Shown piece by piece: positions 3,797 to 5,234 of a stretch of DNA of 5,234 nt. The position numbers were made by a program, and so were the translations under genes. The notes beneath the pieces were generated by a model that saw nothing but the letters and a program-made list of their open reading frames with translations, was not told the DNA's origin and searched no databases. The stretch comes from a bacterium (GTDB lineage Bacteria; Thermosulfidibacterota; Thermosulfidibacteria; Thermosulfidibacterales; JALWSI01). The DNA lies in assembly GCA_027080315.1 (NCBI GenBank), contig JALWSI010000231.1:5875-11108 (forward strand), in the 5' to 3' direction. Each line of letters starts with the position of its first letter. The stretch's first letter is position 1.

Positions 3797-3852
3797 CTTA
3801 ACCCTTAACTCTTAAAACTTAAAACTTGCAACTTAAAACTTAAAACTTCTTG
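3778..3852 (+). repeat. CTTAAAA heptad array after the four-helix-bundle gene (block D)
   Basis: Eleven units, ten of exactly 7 bp: CTTAAAA, CTTAATT, CTTAA (5 bp), CTTAACC, CTTAACT, CTTAAAA, CTTAAAA, CTTGCAA, CTTAAAA, CTTAAAA, CTTCTTG. It is the longest heptad array in the window. The first units are coding; the stop is in the 5-bp unit. No hairpin-plus-T-tract terminator is visible. Confidence 0.9.
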
Positions 3853-3854
3853 TC

Positions 3855-3890
3855 AAACCAAATAAACCACATAGACGATACAAACATTCA
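3855..3890 (+). repeat. Degenerate nonamer array, ACCAGA family (block D)
   Basis: Four in-phase 9-bp units: AAACCAAAT, AAACCACAT, AGACGATAC, AAACATTCA. It follows the CTTAAAA array after 2 bp, repeating the order of blocks A and C. Confidence 0.6.
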
Positions 3891-3904
3891 GTAAGCTATT
3901 AAAT

Positions 3905-5234
3905 ATGTGTCTCAACTCAATTGTTCAAGATCTATATTCAAACTTGAGAAGTTTGGTATCTCATGCTGGATTCCGTAAGTACTTTGCGAATACATCCTGG
4001 CTTTTTGCTGAGAAAGTTTTTCGTATGGGAATAAGCCTTTTTGTAGGGATTTGGGTTGCAAGGTATTTAGGACCAGATAGATATGGACTTCTGAGTTATG
4101 CACAGAGTTTTGTAGGGTTGTTTACTGCTATTGCAGCACTTGGGCTTGATGGAATAGTTGTAAGAGAATTAGTGAAATATCCTGAGAGGGAAGGAGAGCT
4201 GATAGGAACGGCTTTTTTCCTAAAACTTTTTGGTGCTATTCTAACTCTTATGGTCTTATTTGTAGCGATTCATTTTACATCAAATGATAGATATACAAAT
4301 ATTTTGATTTTTATCATAGCCTCAGCCACTATTTTTCAAAGCTTTAATGTTATAGATATGTATTTTCAGGCAAAGGTTATGAGTAAATATGCGGTTTTAG
4401 CAAATATGATATCTCTATTTGTGAGCAGTTTGGTAAAGATTGTACTTATGTTGAATAATGCGCCTCTCATAGACTTTGCATGTGTGGTGTTGTTTGACAG
4501 TGTGGTTTTGGCTTGTGGGTATTTGTATTTTTATATAAAAAACAGCTCAATATTCAGAATTCAGTATTTGAAATTTAATAAACTAACTGCTATTAGTTTA
4601 TTGCGGGATAGTTGGCTTTTAATTTTAAGTGGTATGGTGGTAGCCGTTTATATGAGGATAGACCAAGTGATGATAAAGGAAATGATGGGTAATAAAGCAG
4701 TTGGTAATTATGCGGCAGCAGTGAGGCTAAGCAAAGCTTGGTATTTTATACCAATGGTTATAAGCTCTTCTCTTTTTCCTGCGATTATAAATGCAAAAAA
4801 GGTAAGTGAAAAGTTGTACTATGAAAGGCTACAAAAATTGTATGATCTAATGGTCTGGATGGCAATAACCATAGCGCTTCCCATGACTTTTTTGAGCGAT
4901 TGGGTGGTTAATCTGCTCTATGGTGGGCAGTATAGCCAAGCTGGAGGTGTCTTGAAGATACATATATGGGCAGGAGTGTTTGTGTTCTTAGGGGTCGCTA
5001 GTGGTAAGTGGTTGCTTAATGAAAATTTACAAATATTTTCTACTATTAATACTACAATAGGCGCTATTGTTAATATAAGTTTAAACTATATCTTAATCAA
5101 ACATATATGGATTGTTGGTGCAGCGTGGGCCACATTTATTTCTTATTTTATTGCTGCATATTTATGTTTGGCTTTTTGGGAAAAAACAAGAGTTAATTTC
5201 ATTAACTTGTCAAGAACTTTATTAATAACAAGGA
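3905..5234 (+). CDS. Wzx-type oligosaccharide flippase (3' end outside window)
   Basis: Open for 443 codons to the right edge with no stop. It is a polysaccharide-transport membrane protein of the MOP superfamily (Polysacc_synt/RfbX type) that flips undecaprenyl-linked repeat units across the inner membrane for Wzy-dependent assembly. Signature stretches are NTSWLFAEKVFRMGISLFVG (about residues 29-48) with IWVARYLGPDRYGLLSYAQSF, GLDGIVVRELV, VYMRIDQVMIKEMMGNKAVG with NYAAAVRLSKAWYFIP, LPMTFLSDWVVNLLYGGQY and VASGKWLLNENL. Many hydrophobic segments fit 12-14 TM helices; the last one or two may be missing. ATG 3905 is the first in-frame start; no clear Shine-Dalgarno site precedes it, and family members usually start nearer residue 22, so the first 20 residues may be an extension. 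The gene is very A/T-rich compared with the permease, pointing to separate acquisition. Specificity cannot be read from the sequence, so I leave the symbol blank. Confidence 0.92.
   Translation, partial: MCLNSIVQDLYSNLRSLVSHAGFRKYFANTSWLFAEKVFRMGISLFVGIWVARYLGPDRYGLLSYAQSFVGLFTAIAALGLDGIVVRELVKYPEREGELIGTAFFLKLFGAILTLMVLFVAIHFTSNDRYTNILIFIIASATIFQSFNVIDMYFQAKVMSKYAVLANMISLFVSSLVKIVLMLNNAPLIDFACVVLFDSVVLACGYLYFYIKNSSIFRIQYLKFNKLTAISLLRDSWLLILSGMVVAVYMRIDQVMIKEMMGNKAVGNYAAAVRLSKAWYFIPMVISSSLFPAIINAKKVSEKLYYERLQKLYDLMVWMAITIALPMTFLSDWVVNLLYGGQYSQAGGVLKIHIWAGVFVFLGVASGKWLLNENLQIFSTINTTIGAIVNISLNYILIKHIWIVGAAWATFISYFIAAYLCLAFWEKTRVNFINLSRTLLITR

Noticed and set aside
3440-3852. Diversity-generating retroelement based on the Avd-like protein
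   Set aside because: No reverse transcriptase, no template/variable repeat pair and no adenine-biased variation are visible in the window.
364-3890. CRISPR array
   Set aside because: The units are 7 or 9 bp and contiguous, with no 30-bp-class spacers and no cas genes.
3846-3904. Rho-independent terminator or promoter before the flippase
   Set aside because: No stable hairpin with a T-tract, and the TTGTCA hexamer at 3850 lacks a -10 box at proper spacing.

Overview
The window looks like part of a surface-polysaccharide (O-antigen/capsule type) gene cluster from an uncultured-looking bacterium with a Gram-negative type envelope. I infer this from the 3' end of a GDP-L-fucose synthase gene, an ABC-2 polysaccharide-export permease (Wzm type) and the 5' part of a Wzx-type flippase. 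I cannot assign a phylum. Base composition is mosaic: hand counts give 35 G/C of 60 inside the permease (1861-1920) but 14 of 60 inside the flippase (4261-4320).

Layout, all genes on the + strand: fcl 3' end (2-325); repeat block A (about 300-475); hicB-hicA toxin-antitoxin pair (482-941); a 429-bp repeat-rich gap, block B (942-1370), with dyads; wzm-like permease (1371-2249); a small doubtful ORF (2287-2364); DUF433 antitoxin (2374-2613) whose DUF5615 toxin partner survives only as 8 codons (2610-2636); a fragment of the 3' end of a four-helix-bundle gene (2646-2725) fused to repeat block C (2707-2769); an intact DUF433-DUF5615 pair (2796-3421); an intact S23/bIVP-type four-helix-bundle gene (3440-3796) with heptad arrays on both sides; repeat block D (3778-3890); and a wzx-like flippase (3905 to the window end, partial). 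The three export or biosynthesis genes are separated by three toxin-antitoxin-type modules.

The most unusual feature is the intergenic DNA. It is built from short tandem units of fixed length: three heptad families (AGAAGTC-like, GCGTAAR and CTTAAAA) and one nonamer family (NNACCAGAY), in the same orientation throughout. Every CTTAAAA array adjoins a nonamer array. The arrays run into neighbouring genes and supply the stop codons of fcl, the DUF5615 toxin, the four-helix-bundle gene and its fragment. The four-helix-bundle gene is preceded by GCGTAAR heptads and followed by CTTAAAA heptads. Its last 68 bp, running into the array, recur 1071 bp upstream with 66/68 identity, at the exact place where another toxin gene was destroyed. 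The best candidate for an undescribed system is therefore a repeat-array element linked to the four-helix-bundle gene that spreads or recombines between genes of this cluster. That interpretation is inference; the repeats, the duplicate and the truncated toxin are read directly from the sequence.
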